From: Maribacter arenosus
Lineage (GTDB): Bacteria; Bacteroidota; Bacteroidia; Flavobacteriales; Flavobacteriaceae
Length of the DNA: 64,000 bases
Assembly: GCF_014610845.1 (NCBI RefSeq)
Contig: NZ_JABTCG010000001.1
Location: 248,001 to 312,000 of the forward strand
Direction of reading: 5' to 3'
This document shows, one piece after another, positions 1 to 7,775 of this stretch (within the stretch, counting starts at the first letter, position 1; each line of letters starts with the position of its first letter). Below the pieces are notes generated by a model. It was not told where the DNA came from. It worked only from the letters and a program-made list of their open reading frames with translations, and ran no database searches. The translations under genes were made by a program, and so were the position numbers.

Positions 1-198
1 TTGCCATTGGGGATTGGCCTTTGCGATATGACTCACTAAAATGTCATTTCCGTCTTCGTCTTCATCTAATTCCAGCGGAATGTGAGTAGCCCAAGGTTTT
101 CCTTTTACTTGGTTTATCAAAATACCAAAGCTGTTTTTCTTAAGAAAGTCTTTTACCTCCTCGATATTCTCGTTTTTATATTTATGGGGTATGTACAT
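1..198 (-). CDS. PaiB-like FMN-binding negative transcriptional regulator (partial, N-terminal part)
   Basis: The gene runs off the left edge; only its first 66 codons are present. The product begins MYIPHKYKNENIEEVKDF and continues with a KNSFGILI segment and THIPLELDEDED, the usual opening of the PaiB / FMN-binding split-barrel family, described as negative transcriptional regulators or pyridoxamine-oxidase-like proteins. The ATG at 196-198 overlaps the TAA of the phosphohydrolase gene before it (TAATG), so the two are probably translationally coupled. A general flavin-binding split-barrel protein is the alternative. Confidence 0.7.
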   Translation of the reverse strand, partial: MYIPHKYKNENIEEVKDFLKKNSFGILINQVKGKPWATHIPLELDEDEDGNDILVSHIAKANPQWQ

Positions 199-1040
199 TA
201 TTCTTGTTTTTGTAGGCTAGCGAGTACCGGTAAATGATCTGAAATATGTTTATTATTCTCCATACGGTCATCAATATGAATATACGATAGTACTTTGAAA
301 CTCTTGACAAAGATATAATCGATTCTTCGGTCTAATTTCATTTGGGCGTCAAAACCATTGAAAGTACCTTCTGGTCCATAAAAGCTTTTATGGGTAATGT
401 CCTTGCCATCATCCAAATTCATTTTTATGTATTGGATAGGCGCTTCTTCGGGACCGAGATTTAAATCTCCCATGAGTACCACAGGATATTGCTTATCATT
501 GATTTCCTTGATTTTCTCAAGGATCAATTGGGCTGAATTTTGCCTGGCCAGATTTCCAATATGATCAAAATGTGTGTTAAAAACATAAAACTTTTGTTGG
601 TTTGAGACATCCTCAAAAAGGGTGTAGGTACAAATGCGCTCCATGGCAGCATCCCAGCCGACCGATACTTTTGCTGGAGTGGGGGAAAGCCAGAAGGTAG
701 TACTTTGCAACACCTTTAATTTTGTATGGTCATAATGAATAGGCGAGTACTCTCCTTTTTGTCGCCCATCGTCGCGACCTACGCCCACATAGGAGTATTT
801 CAAGAGTGCACTATCGATATACATCACTTGATGATGCAAGGCCTCTTGTGTACCGATAATCGTCGGGTTATAATGTTGAATCAATTTCAGCATACTTTCC
901 TTGCGATCGTTCCAATTATTTACAGTATCATTAATGTTATCATACTTGATATTATAGGTCATTATTTTGAGGTCCTGACTTTGAACCCCTTGGGCGAACA
1001 TAAAAAGGAATACGAGTATACTTAGGTTTGATTTAAACAT
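198..1040 (-). CDS. Secreted endonuclease/exonuclease/phosphatase (EEP) family protein
   Basis: A 280-residue protein with an N-terminal signal peptide ending near VQSQ, so it is probably exported. It has the EEP fold signatures in order: MTYNIKYDN near the mature N terminus, GTQEAL (metal-binding Glu), NTHFDHIG, GDLNLGPEE, IDYIFV and a final SDHLPV. These carry the catalytic Asp, Asn and His residues of Mg-dependent phosphodiesterases. The substrate (nucleic acid, sugar phosphate or phospholipid) cannot be told from sequence. Secreted members of this size are common in Bacteroidota. The stop codon overlaps the start of the PaiB-like gene. Confidence 0.85.
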   Translation of the reverse strand: MFKSNLSILVFLFMFAQGVQSQDLKIMTYNIKYDNINDTVNNWNDRKESMLKLIQHYNPTIIGTQEALHHQVMYIDSALLKYSYVGVGRDDGRQKGEYSPIHYDHTKLKVLQSTTFWLSPTPAKVSVGWDAAMERICTYTLFEDVSNQQKFYVFNTHFDHIGNLARQNSAQLILEKIKEINDKQYPVVLMGDLNLGPEEAPIQYIKMNLDDGKDITHKSFYGPEGTFNGFDAQMKLDRRIDYIFVKSFKVLSYIHIDDRMENNKHISDHLPVLASLQKQE

Positions 1041-1102
1041 GCGTACTTTTATTTTTTTGTAAATTAAACCACAAGATAATTATATATGGGCAAACCAAAA
1101 CT

Positions 1103-1483
1103 ATGAAAGGGTATTTGCATCAAATACATCCGGTGCTTCCGGTACGAAATGTGGTCGACGCATTGGATTTCTATGTAAACCGCCTTGGGTTTAAGATTGC
1201 CTTTGCTGATGATAGTAAGAAACCCACCTATGCTGGAATAATCCGTGATGGCATTGAAATACATTTGCAATGGCATGATGAAAAGGAATGGGAGGTCAAA
1301 AGTGATAGACCGATGCTCCGGATTGTTACCCAGAATATTGAGGCCCTTTATGAGGAATATTCCAAAAAAGATGTCTTCCAATCCCACACCCTTTTAAGGG
1401 AGACCGCTTGGGGCACTCGCGAGTTCGGTTTTTTCGACCCTGATAAAAATGGATTAACGTTTTATAGGGACAAAAAAGAATGA
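1103..1483 (+). CDS. VOC (glyoxalase/bleomycin-resistance-like) family protein
   Basis: A 126-residue cytosolic protein with one vicinal-oxygen-chelate domain: HQIHPVLPVRNVVDALDFYV at the start, a central EIHLQWHD strand, and the closing AWGTREFGFFDPDKNGLTF typical of bleomycin-resistance-like members. The His, Glu and Glu positions could bind metal, but many of these proteins bind drugs or have no known ligand. It is divergent from the EEP gene across 62 bp and stands alone. Confidence 0.8.
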   Translation: MKGYLHQIHPVLPVRNVVDALDFYVNRLGFKIAFADDSKKPTYAGIIRDGIEIHLQWHDEKEWEVKSDRPMLRIVTQNIEALYEEYSKKDVFQSHTLLRETAWGTREFGFFDPDKNGLTFYRDKKE

Positions 1484-1809
1484 CAAACAACTAACGAAGC
1501 CATAACCGAACTAAAATGTTTAAGAGTAATTAATAAGAACTCTTCGATCTAAGCCCAATCATAACTATGGCGTTCAATGGGAATTTTAACGTTTCAAAAG
1601 TTTTTTGGAGGCAAACGGTATTTATATTTTCAACCTAATCCCAATAGTGCTCTTCATTTACCTAACTTGGTTTTCAAGATTTACTTTGCTAATAGTATGT
1701 ATTAAGGTTTCTACCTTTTGGGAATCTTTGTGGTTTTGGTTGCAACTCGATATGAATATTGATCTAAATAGTTTAATCGCGCCAAGAACCGTTAATTGTG
1801 TTGACTTCA
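1484..1809. other. Gap with no convincing gene
   Basis: The stretch between the VOC gene and the convergent membrane protein gene shows no protein I recognise. A 74-codon open frame at 1605-1829 begins with TTG and has no family-like features. It may be decayed sequence. No clear terminator hairpin was seen. Confidence 0.4.
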
Positions 1810-2445
1810 TTATTGAAATATCAGGTTAAATATAATTTGGTGTACTACCCAGGTTGTCAGTATTAGAAGGTAGGGTTGATATTTTTTACTATTTCTACGA
1901 TCATAATAAATCAGTCCAATTAGAATCAAATAGATTATTGCGTATTGTACATTTTGGGTTACAGTCTCTGACCAATCTAAAAAATGTGGCCCGATTCGAC
2001 CAATGGTAGGCCCGAGAAAAACGGTGGCGGTCCCTATGATGTATCTCATATGTTTGGAAGCATTTCTTCGATGAAACATGGCCAAGGAATAAAACAAGAT
2101 CAACAGCACACTATCGGCTAACGGGAAGAATAAAAATTGTGGTGCATCTGACTGTATTATCCGAATCATTTGGGGCACAAAGGATAAAATCAACAATGGG
2201 AATATGATATAGGATAGCTTCCCAATTTTTCTATGCAATTTGTTTTTTCTATTTCGGATGAGAAGGGGTTGAAGAATGAGGAGTAGTATCCAAATAGAGG
2301 CAATAAAAGCATGAAGATGAATAAATATAGTTATGTTATCTTCAAAATTTGGAAATTGAACAAAGTAGGTTTTATAAAACCCAAAAAAAGCCAAGGGTAG
2401 TAATAGTAGTAAAAAGTAACCTAAATTTTTATAAGCCTTTTCCAT
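1810..2445 (-). CDS. Multi-pass membrane protein, DUF2306-like
   Basis: A 211-residue protein dominated by about six hydrophobic helices. After the first helix comes HLHAFIASIWILLLILQP and then NKLHRKIGKLSYI. This His plus HRKIGK arrangement is seen in DUF2306-like and other small haem-protein-like membrane proteins of Bacteroidota. Function is unknown; haem or quinone binding through the helix histidines would be a guess. It stands alone, convergent with the VOC gene and with no obvious partner. Confidence 0.6.
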   Translation of the reverse strand: MEKAYKNLGYFLLLLLPLAFFGFYKTYFVQFPNFEDNITIFIHLHAFIASIWILLLILQPLLIRNRKNKLHRKIGKLSYIIFPLLILSFVPQMIRIIQSDAPQFLFFPLADSVLLILFYSLAMFHRRNASKHMRYIIGTATVFLGPTIGRIGPHFLDWSETVTQNVQYAIIYLILIGLIYYDRRNSKKYQPYLLILTTWVVHQIIFNLIFQ

Positions 2446-2575
2446 AATCTTGAATTCTTTTTATTGCCACAAGCGTTTCCGATAAGAGGCGTGGTTGGCA
2501 GCGCATTGACTTGATATGGCGGCTTGACTGCCAGGCATGATCGACATATCGATTGTTGTACTTTCGTTATTTATT

Positions 2576-2749
2576 TTATCTCTTAATCTCGTTCCCATTT
2601 TTTAGTTGTAACGCAATCAAAATTCCGATGACCACAAGGAAAATTTCGCCAAGGGTATGAAGTAAGTATTTACTGTACCTGCCTGCCGACAAGGCAGGTT
2701 TGTTTTCAGTTAACAGTTGTTTTCCAATGCGCCTGAAGAATTTTATCAT
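2576..2749 (-). pseudogene. Truncated DUF6090-type gene carrying an in-frame palindromic repeat
   Basis: Reading the minus strand from the ATG at 2747-2749 gives 57 residues: MIKFFRRIGKQLLTENK, then PALSAGR, then YSKYLLHTLGEIFLVVIGIL and IALQLKNGNEIKR before TAA. The MIKFFR...GEIxLVVIGILIALQ pattern is the diagnostic start of a membrane-anchored Bacteroidota family (DUF6090-like) normally well over 200 residues long. Only the head remains, so this looks like a decayed copy. The PALSAGR residues are encoded by the palindrome at 2677-2699, which sits where the family normally has a short loop. Confidence 0.65.
2677..2699. repeat. REP-like palindrome (CCTGCCTGCCGACAAGGCAGG type)
   Basis: Arms of 8 bp (ACCTGCCT / AGGCAGGT) flank a 7-bp loop. 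This GC-rich palindrome is unlike the AT-rich surroundings and resembles the short dispersed repeats common in Flavobacteriia. It lies inside the DUF6090-type remnant and keeps the reading frame (PALSAGR). Confidence 0.6.
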
Positions 2750-2802
2750 TGATTAAATTGAATTCATGGCGAATCTGTTGTAGAAATCAATAAAGGAGGA
2801 CC

Positions 2803-3207
2803 TTAATAAAGTATATTGTCCAATATTCGATCAAGGTTACGCTCCATTCGATTGAATTTTTTGTCTGAAAAGAAAACCGCATTAACTTCTTTTCGAAACT
2901 CGATAAGTTCCATATTGGAGAAATAGTGCAAGTGTACATTTTGTTGAATTTTTTCGAGACTTTCATCCTCCGTATCCCCGCTAAACTCCTTGTACATTTT
3001 TTTGAAGGTTTTGGGATCGGTTTTCGATTTTATTAAATTAATTTCTTCTTCAGTTTCTATTGAATCTGCATTTGCACAGAGCAACAAAACATAAATTTGT
3101 AGTTCAGCCTTATTCCAAGGGTTTTTAGGTGTTTTCATAGTTATAGATTTGTTATACAAATTATCTTCATTTTTAATGGGAATGTCAAGGGTCAGCGTCC
3201 TATTCAT
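2803..3207 (-). CDS. Small helical protein, possibly TerB-like
   Basis: A 134-residue acidic, all-helical protein with no signal peptide. The segment LQIYVLLLCANADSIETEEE followed by an FKKMYKEF helix and a charged C-terminal helix resembles the acidic helix pair of TerB-like domains, which are implicated in metal or tellurite stress in other bacteria. This is a weak fold-level resemblance. A second ATG at 3136-3138 (MKTPKNPWNKAEL) may be the true start, giving 111 residues; the first 23 residues are not family-like. Confidence 0.5.
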   Translation of the reverse strand: MNRTLTLDIPIKNEDNLYNKSITMKTPKNPWNKAELQIYVLLLCANADSIETEEEINLIKSKTDPKTFKKMYKEFSGDTEDESLEKIQQNVHLHYFSNMELIEFRKEVNAVFFSDKKFNRMERNLDRILDNILY

Positions 3208-3420
3208 TCCCTCTAAGGTTCCAACGACAATTTTAGGCTAATTTTTTCACATTAATTTTATTATTTCACTTTTTGAATTTTAAAAGAATGCCAGCGAAGG
3301 TAAATTGGTTATGGCACGTCTATATCCTACATATCGTGACCTACTTTTTAGAGAAATGCCCTAAGGCTTTACATTGGATAAGGGAATCAAATCTATACAA
3401 GCACAAAATACATGTAAAAA

Positions 3421-3448
3421 GTAAAACCCGGTATTGACCGGGTTTTAC
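3421..3448 (-). terminator. Rho-independent terminator after the secreted protein gene
   Basis: A 12-bp perfect stem (GTAAAACCCGGT / ACCGGGTTTTAC) with a 4-base loop. On the minus strand it is followed by TTTTTACATG. It lies downstream of the stop at 3490 and closes the 3.4-10.1 kb minus-strand cluster. Confidence 0.75.
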
Positions 3449-3489
3449 AAGCATCGGTCAGTAGGTGTGTAGTACTAATTCAAATTCGA

Positions 3490-4260
3490 TTACTGACGGG
3501 TCGCTGCGATGATCTCTCCCGTGTTTCCACTAAGATCTTTTCTGAACGCCCATATTTCGGAAGAATATTTGCCATGGGTAATTTCTCCCCATTCTTTTAA
3601 AAAGGTCGCAAAACTCCCTTCGCCATGAACTTCACTATACTTTTGTGCGAATGTACTATCTTGACCGAGCCAAGCAGATTTCTCAAAAAAAGAAACAAAG
3701 GCAAGGTCTTTGGTATTTGTCATGCTAGAGAATTCGTTTGTATACATGCCAAAGATTTCATCCGGAAATTTTTCCGTCATGGTCTTATGGACCTTTTTCA
3801 TCAGTTCCTCCATTTTTTCACCACTGAAACGCTTTAGGTCATAGACATCTACCAAAACTTTGTTTAGGGTAAAATTCTTTGAAAAATTTGACAGGCTGGT
3901 TTCAAATTTCCAATAATTTACATCTACTTCACCCGTTAGGTGGGGTACAACGTTGGCTTCCCAGTCCGCATCGTGTCCGTTTTCATCCGTTGGTCTTCCA
4001 TCCATGGCACTCCATGGCAATGGTCCCATATTCCACATATATTTACCGGCATTCACTCCGCTGCCGATACTATAAACCAGCGCCTGATAGGGACCTTCAG
4101 CATGATACTTTTTGTTATGGGAGGCAAGACCTTTTTCAAATGCTTGGGTATGGCCTGGCAATACCGTTAGCATTACGTTCTGCAATACCAAGGATTCCTG
4201 ATTCTCTTGAGATAATAGTAAAAAAGGTAATAGTAATAGTGTGTAAAATAACTTTTTCAT
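3490..4260 (-). CDS. Secreted protein of about 255 residues, probable tandem alpha/beta-barrel halves
   Basis: A 256-residue protein with a clear signal peptide (MKKLFYTLLLLPFLLLSQEN). The mature part reads as two similar halves: NVMLTVLPGHTQAFEKGL with a later YSIGSGVNAGKYMWNMGPL, then KVLVDVYDLK with an EIFGMYTNEFSS segment. The strand-helix-strand order and length suggest two ferredoxin-like halves as in antibiotic-biosynthesis-monooxygenase-type proteins; this is inference. Proteins of the same size and apparent layout occur at 8772 and 16073. It is the last gene before the terminator. No enzyme activity can be assigned. Confidence 0.6.
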   Translation of the reverse strand: MKKLFYTLLLLPFLLLSQENQESLVLQNVMLTVLPGHTQAFEKGLASHNKKYHAEGPYQALVYSIGSGVNAGKYMWNMGPLPWSAMDGRPTDENGHDADWEANVVPHLTGEVDVNYWKFETSLSNFSKNFTLNKVLVDVYDLKRFSGEKMEELMKKVHKTMTEKFPDEIFGMYTNEFSSMTNTKDLAFVSFFEKSAWLGQDSTFAQKYSEVHGEGSFATFLKEWGEITHGKYSSEIWAFRKDLSGNTGEIIAATRQ

Positions 4261-4365
4261 TTGTTCTATATTTAATTGGTTAATATTCTATTTTATGTTT
4301 TCCATCCTACATTTTCTGTCAGGATCGGAGTTTAATTCTACGCTGTCCCTATTAGTTTTGATTGA

Positions 4366-5244
4366 TTATTGCTTTACATGATGTGCTTCTGGCCTTGCAT
4401 TTAGTCCAAAATCCTGTTCCACGGCTATGTACCATTCTTCATCACTGCACGCATTCCAATCTACCCATTGTTCATCGGTCATGGAAGCTCTCCATTGTAT
4501 AAAGGGTTCAGCATCGGGACCTACTGGATGCCTTAATTTCCACGAATTGCTTTCCGCCACTTCCAAAATCTTGTCCGCTACAAGGGTAGGGGATGTTGGT
4601 GTTTGAAGCGATGCCGTAAACAGACCGGCAAAACGTTTTGAATGTGGATATATCGATTGGCCATCGACCGCTATATCAGAGGCCATTTGTGTATTGATAA
4701 TCCCAGGTTCTACAATAGCAACCTTGATATTAAAAGGTTTAACTTCCTGTGCCAAGGCTTCACTTATGGCTTCGACTGCATGTTTGCTAGCGGCATAACC
4801 ACCTAAAGGACTATTGGCAATATGCCCGGCGACAGATGCTATATTAATGATACAGCCCTTTTTGTTTTTCCGCATTTGGGGCAATATTGCTTTTGTACAA
4901 CGAATCACACCCAGATAATTGGTGTTCATAATGGCTTGGAAATCGTCCATAGACATCTCCTCGATAGAGCCATGACGTTCAATTCCAGCATTATTGACCA
5001 AAACATCTATCGTTTCGTGTTGATCCAATAAAGCATCCATACATCGCTTGACCGAAGTATCGGAGTCCACATCCATTTTTGAAATCGTGATGTCCAAGGA
5101 TTCCTCCTTGATTTTTTGTTTAAAATCGGAAGCGTTTTCCGGATTTCGCATCGTCGCGAAGACTTTATAGCCGGCGCGCCCAAATGCCAATGCGGTCTCA
5201 AGGCCAATGCCTTTGCTGGTTCCTGTAATCAGTACTGTTTTCAT
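4366..5244 (-). CDS. Short-chain dehydrogenase/reductase (SDR)
   Basis: A 292-residue classical SDR: the nucleotide-binding TGTSKGIG near residue 7, NNAGIERHG, an IASVAGH strand carrying the catalytic Ser, and YAASKHAVEA with the Tyr and Lys. It should use NAD(P)H to reduce or oxidise a small alcohol or ketone in the cytosol. The long C-terminal extension (QWRASMTDEQWVDW...) is beyond the minimal SDR core and may shape the substrate site. It sits 42 bp after the small barrel gene at 5287 and within a cluster of SnoaL/EthD-type genes, so a shared small-molecule pathway is plausible. Confidence 0.9.
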   Translation of the reverse strand: MKTVLITGTSKGIGLETALAFGRAGYKVFATMRNPENASDFKQKIKEESLDITISKMDVDSDTSVKRCMDALLDQHETIDVLVNNAGIERHGSIEEMSMDDFQAIMNTNYLGVIRCTKAILPQMRKNKKGCIINIASVAGHIANSPLGGYAASKHAVEAISEALAQEVKPFNIKVAIVEPGIINTQMASDIAVDGQSIYPHSKRFAGLFTASLQTPTSPTLVADKILEVAESNSWKLRHPVGPDAEPFIQWRASMTDEQWVDWNACSDEEWYIAVEQDFGLNARPEAHHVKQ

Positions 5245-5286
5245 AGTAAATTGTCTTTAGGTTTAATATCATCAATGTTCTAAAAC

Positions 5287-5556
5287 TTAAACTTTAACGG
5301 GCATAGACACGGTTATGGGTTCCAATACCGTGTGTTTCTTTTTTAAGGCCTCAGTGGATGGATCATTTAAAATCGCTTGAAACTTATCCATATCGGTTAC
5401 CTCCATAACCAAAACCACAGAATTTGAATCGTCTGTATCCTGAAATGTTTTGAGGTCTGTTATGGCAGGTGCAAATACATCAAGTCTGTCTTGGTGTCCT
5501 TTCAACCAAGTATCAAAATTTCCAACTTTGTGACGGATTACGATTATCTTCTTCAT
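5287..5556 (-). CDS. Small dimeric alpha/beta-barrel-like protein
   Basis: An 89-residue cytosolic protein beginning MKKIIVIRHKVGNFDTWLKG. It has a strand, a helix with HQDRLDVF, the VVLVMEVTDMDKFQAIL strand-helix, and a LEPITVSMPV end strand. This is the pattern of single-domain dimeric alpha/beta-barrel proteins that act as cyclases, monooxygenases or stress proteins. No catalytic residue can be named with confidence. It lies between the EthD-type and SDR genes on the same strand. Confidence 0.55.
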   Translation of the reverse strand: MKKIIVIRHKVGNFDTWLKGHQDRLDVFAPAITDLKTFQDTDDSNSVVLVMEVTDMDKFQAILNDPSTEALKKKHTVLEPITVSMPVKV

Positions 5557-5675
5557 TTTAAATTATGTGTTTATTCTGCCTACTCTAGACGGTTTTCGGC
5601 TGCTCCGTTATTGTAATTGGCCACTATTTTATCTACCTGTTCTATTAATCCCAATAGATTGGCGCATAACCGAAA

Positions 5676-5981
5676 TTATTCCTCAACAACTCCTACCAAA
5701 AGGGTAGCGCCACCTGTTGCAAAATTGGAGAGATCTGCGGCGGTATTCTGACCTTCCGGTGATTCCATGGTTGTTTTCATCGTTTCGGGACTTGAAAACC
5801 AAAATTCGGCCATACGGTGATAATCAGGTTTGCTGCCATCCGGGGTACTTAGAAATTTTGTGAGTTCGAGTTTGGTATGGCCCTTCATCTTCGCTGTTTT
5901 GGGCAAATGCGTGTTGGCATAGTATTCCTCAAAAGCTGTAACATCCGTTGGATGACCGTAAAGTACTGTTAGTTTTATCAT
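5676..5981 (-). CDS. EthD family protein
   Basis: A 101-residue protein with the EthD pattern: LTVLYGHPTDVTAFEEYYAN, then THLPKTAKMKGHTKLEL, HRMAEFWF and a C-terminal VGVVEE. EthD-type proteins are dimeric alpha/beta barrels first seen with ether-degradation operons, and later found widely as small reductase or cyclase-like proteins with no settled reaction. There is no signal peptide. Its start lies 11 bp after the stop of the lipoprotein RidA gene at 5993, so the two are very likely co-transcribed. Confidence 0.8.
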   Translation of the reverse strand: MIKLTVLYGHPTDVTAFEEYYANTHLPKTAKMKGHTKLELTKFLSTPDGSKPDYHRMAEFWFSSPETMKTTMESPEGQNTAADLSNFATGGATLLVGVVEE

Positions 5982-5992
5982 GCTATTTAATT

Positions 5993-6502
5993 TTATTCCG
6001 TTTTATAAACCTCTAATTCAATTTCGATTAAAAATTCAGGTAATGCCAATTCCTTTACGCCAAGCCAAGACCCTGTGGGGAATTGTTTTTTGTAGATTTC
6101 ATTTCTATAGGCGGAAACTTCAAGAAATTTTGGCATGTTGGTAGTAAACACATTTTCCACGATCACATCATCAAAGGTGCACCCATAGTGGTTCAATACT
6201 TTTTCAAGATCTGAATAACAGTTTTTCATTTGTTGTTCAATATCGCCTATTGCTGTTGGGTTGCCTTCATCATCCATACTCACGGCCCCTGATATTTTAA
6301 TATCGTTACCGATTTTTACGGCATGCGAATAGCCATAAGCTTTCTCGACTTCAGGACGGAGCAGAAAATATTCAGGGGTTTCCTTTTCGACTAGTATTGC
6401 TGTTTGTTCGGTGGGTTTCTGGTTGGTTTGTTCTTTGCAGCTTGAGAATGAAATTGCGGCGATTAAGGCAATTCCGAGGGTATTGAATTTTGTTGCTTTC
6501 AT
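5993..6502 (-). CDS. RidA (YjgF/UK114) family lipoprotein
   Basis: A 169-residue protein whose C-terminal two thirds is a RidA domain: YSHAVKIGNDIKISGAVSMD, IEQQMKNCYSDLEKVL, VENVFTTNMPKF, AYRNEIYKKQFPTGSWLGV and IEIELEVYKTE. RidA proteins deaminate reactive enamine/imine intermediates in the cytosol. Here an N-terminal lipobox (ISFSSCKEQ) predicts export and lipid anchoring, which is unusual for the family. The classical RidA arginine is not obvious at the expected GPxxR position, where the sequence has WLGVKEL, so the deaminase reaction may be absent. It sits 15 bp after the SnoaL-cupin gene. Confidence 0.8.
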   Translation of the reverse strand: MKATKFNTLGIALIAAISFSSCKEQTNQKPTEQTAILVEKETPEYFLLRPEVEKAYGYSHAVKIGNDIKISGAVSMDDEGNPTAIGDIEQQMKNCYSDLEKVLNHYGCTFDDVIVENVFTTNMPKFLEVSAYRNEIYKKQFPTGSWLGVKELALPEFLIEIELEVYKTE

Positions 6503-6516
6503 TCTAAATCGATTTT

Positions 6517-7554
6517 TTATTGCTTCAGCTCAACCCGAATGAGTCGAATCGGTTTGGTTGGACTCAAATTTTCAACCGAATGTGGTGCTTCCGGGTCCTT
6601 CCACATGGTCATCGGAAATTCCAATGGCGATGGCAGTTGTCGGGTATCCAATATGGTATTTCCTTCACCATCACGGTCAATAAACGCTCCGGCCTCCATG
6701 ACATAAAGTACACTTGGCCATTGGTGGTGATGAACAGGTTCCAATTCATTGGGTGAAAGTGTCACTTCCAAAACCCGTACATGGTCATTTTCCATCAGAA
6801 TTTTATGATTGTTGGGTGCAGATACCACAGCGTCTTGATTTTTGGGCCAATCTTTCGGATTACCCGTTTTATAAAGCAGCTTTTGATTGGATTTTTGATT
6901 TCCGCTATTGAAAGCATCATCCAGTTGCTTGGTATCTACATACTGCTGAAATGCCGTAACCATACCATTTTTAAGGGTCCAAAGGTGTGCTGCTTGCACG
7001 TCATACTCAGCTCCATTATGCTTGTATTTGGCATCGTAGCGCAAAGTGGCGAACACCTGGTTATTGCTCATCTCGTGAAGCACTATTTCCTTCAAATTAA
7101 AATACTCGTGCTGTTCACCAATACGGGCGAAAACACCATTTAAGACGGCATCAGGTCCTAGATAAGGGTTGCCATCAGCCAAGGCATTACCCTCGGCCTC
7201 GTTCCAAACTACATTGGGGTCTAGCTTACTAAGTACCGTTGGAATATCACCTACGGCAAAAGCCTTATACGCACTATCGATAACACCCAAATTCTTAGGA
7301 TTGGACCGCAGGCCCAATGGTTGCCCAATCAAAGTTTTGTCTTCAATACCTACAAAAGATTGGGAATTGACAACCCCGGTAATGTTTTGAGCGAAATTTG
7401 TTTCCTTGATCAGACTGACCTGTGGTTCATTGACAATATCATCCCAAACTTGGGAATACATTTGAATGTCCTCTTTAATATTTATGTTTTTTTGGGCGAA
7501 TGCTGTTGAAAAACATAGAAAAGCAATAATGAATGGAAATATACTTTTTTTCAT
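6517..7554 (-). CDS. Secreted SnoaL-like plus cupin two-domain protein
   Basis: A 345-residue exported protein (signal peptide ending in FSTAFAQ). Residues about 90-215 form an NTF2/SnoaL-like domain (IDSAYKAFAVGDIPTVLSKL, LDPNVVWNEAEGN, a GPDAVLNGVF helix, HLWTLKNGMVTAFQQYVDT). Residues about 245-345 form a cupin (DHVRVLEVTLSPNELEPVHHH, then PSVLYVMEAGAF and APHSVENLSP) with the His-rich metal-binding motif. A short ester-cyclase-like segment at 30-75 looks like a truncated further SnoaL unit. SnoaL proteins act as cyclases, isomerases or binding proteins; the fused cupin suggests an extracytoplasmic small-molecule enzyme. It is in line with the RidA gene. Confidence 0.75.
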   Translation of the reverse strand: MKKSIFPFIIAFLCFSTAFAQKNINIKEDIQMYSQVWDDIVNEPQVSLIKETNFAQNITGVVNSQSFVGIEDKTLIGQPLGLRSNPKNLGVIDSAYKAFAVGDIPTVLSKLDPNVVWNEAEGNALADGNPYLGPDAVLNGVFARIGEQHEYFNLKEIVLHEMSNNQVFATLRYDAKYKHNGAEYDVQAAHLWTLKNGMVTAFQQYVDTKQLDDAFNSGNQKSNQKLLYKTGNPKDWPKNQDAVVSAPNNHKILMENDHVRVLEVTLSPNELEPVHHHQWPSVLYVMEAGAFIDRDGEGNTILDTRQLPSPLEFPMTMWKDPEAPHSVENLSPTKPIRLIRVELKQ

Positions 7555-7669
7555 GATTTGATATTTTATGTCGTTTATCCCTCACTGAAGGGAATCTTTT
7601 TAAGTCTAATTTATGTATACTTTGAACTTTCTTGCTTAGGGGAGAGGAGGGAAACTGTTTGTGTTTAAA

Positions 7670-7698
7670 ACCTACAGGGTTCATAAAACCCTGCAGGT
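7670..7698. repeat. Imperfect palindrome, ACCTGCAGGGTT type
   Basis: Arms ACCTACAGGGTT and AACCCTGCAGGT with one mismatch and a 5-base loop. This AACCCTGCAGGT palindrome is a dispersed repeat type in Flavobacteriia. It lies between the genes starting at 8696 and 7554. On the minus strand the right arm is followed by TTTTAAACAC, so it may also act as a terminator for the gene ending at 7776. Confidence 0.55.
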
Positions 7699-7775
7699 CT
7701 GGTAATCCTAACAGGATCCATCTATAGTTCCCCCGAAATACAAAATGGACCGCTCTGCTAGGTTTAATGTGAATC

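Noticed and set aside
1605-1829. 74-codon open frame on the plus strand
   Set aside because: It begins with TTG, shows no signal or family pattern, and overlaps the end of the convergent membrane protein gene.
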